Source of the DNA: Nymphaea colorata
Lineage: Eukaryota > Streptophyta > Magnoliopsida > Nymphaeales > Nymphaeaceae
Direction: 5' to 3'
Length of the DNA: 64,000 nucleotides
NCBI RefSeq assembly: GCF_008831285.2
Contig: NC_045143.1
Location: 15,339,151 to 15,403,150, forward strand
Position 1 is the first letter of the stretch. Each line of letters starts with the position of its first letter. The notes under the pieces are model-generated. The model was given only the letters and a program-made list of their open reading frames with translations, was not told where the DNA came from and did no database searches. The position numbers and the translations under genes are program-made. Positions 63,701 to 64,000 of the stretch are shown one piece after another.

Positions 63701-64000
63701 CAAATCAACAAGGATTAGATCATTGGAGTTTTAAGGATTGTTCCATCAACAGATTCAACAATTAAAAAAATAAAATGAAATTCATCATTCTTGTATTAAT
63801 CTTTTCATCACTCGTAATTTATTGAAGGCAGTTGCAGTGTCAAAAAAACAGACAAGCAACATAGGATGGATGAAACTACCACAAACTTCAGGGCAGCAGG
63901 TTCAAACCAGCAGCTAAATAGGAAGAATGTTTGTAATGAAGTCTACAAACTGATATCAGAAAAGATAAAAGGTAGAAGAATAGTCTTCACAAAGTATGTT

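Noticed and set aside
1-64000. CRISPR array, rRNA, tRNA or bacterial operon signals
   Set aside because: None seen. Regular direct repeats with unique spacers are absent, no tRNA cloverleaf was recognised by eye, and the gene structure is eukaryotic.

Overview
This is nuclear DNA of a land plant, very probably an angiosperm. The evidence is an intron-rich kinesin-like calmodulin-binding protein (KCBP) gene with GT-AG introns, plant-type Ty1/copia and Ty3/gypsy chromovirus retrotransposons, hAT elements with 8-bp target duplications, and fragments of plant cell-wall gene families (EXORDIUM-like, polygalacturonase-like). I cannot name the species. The long introns packed with retrotransposons indicate a TE-rich genome.

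Layout. 1-304 (minus): first coding exon of a probable plastid-targeted protein that runs off the left edge. 305-13.4 kb: intergenic DNA with microsatellites, a purine-rich tract, a degenerate TTTGGATCT repeat field, an orphan polygalacturonase-like exon, a 35-bp perfect inverted repeat, a 104-bp tandem duplication, a gypsy integrase remnant and a TIR element. 13.6-61.5 kb (minus): the KCBP gene. I could place 23 coding exons (3,778 nt, about 1,258 codons) that join in one open frame and encode MyTH4, FERM, coiled-coil, C-terminal kinesin motor and calmodulin-binding parts. Only the extreme N-terminus (about 50-60 residues by comparison with known KCBPs) is missing, presumably to the right of the window.

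The KCBP introns are TE nests. The 11.6-kb intron inside the motor domain holds a copia element (Copia-1, 16797-25360, TSD GAATC), itself split by a 3.5-kb hAT element (19888-23390, TSD TCTAGACT). A 694-bp internally deleted relative of that hAT (13827-14520, TSD AGCAGAAC) sits 15 bp from the acceptor of the last, calmodulin-binding exon. The 15.2-kb FERM intron holds a TIR element that appears to have captured an EXORDIUM-like gene fragment (32551-34992), and a 5'-truncated chromovirus (Gypsy-1). Gypsy-1 is interrupted by a small TIR element and by a gag-less Copia-2 (38697-43141, TSD GGTAC) carrying a large inverted duplication. The 7.1-kb MyTH4 intron holds Gypsy-2 (53326-59268, TSD TCAAT), whose 5' LTR carries an hAT-type MITE.

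The host gene looks intact while almost every element is broken. The most unusual structures are the EXORDIUM-capturing TIR element, the inverted duplication in Copia-2 that carries host flank with it, the duplicated coiled-coil exon in KCBP, and the hAT insertion next to the exon that confers calcium control. All homology statements come from recognising family motifs by eye; no database search was run.
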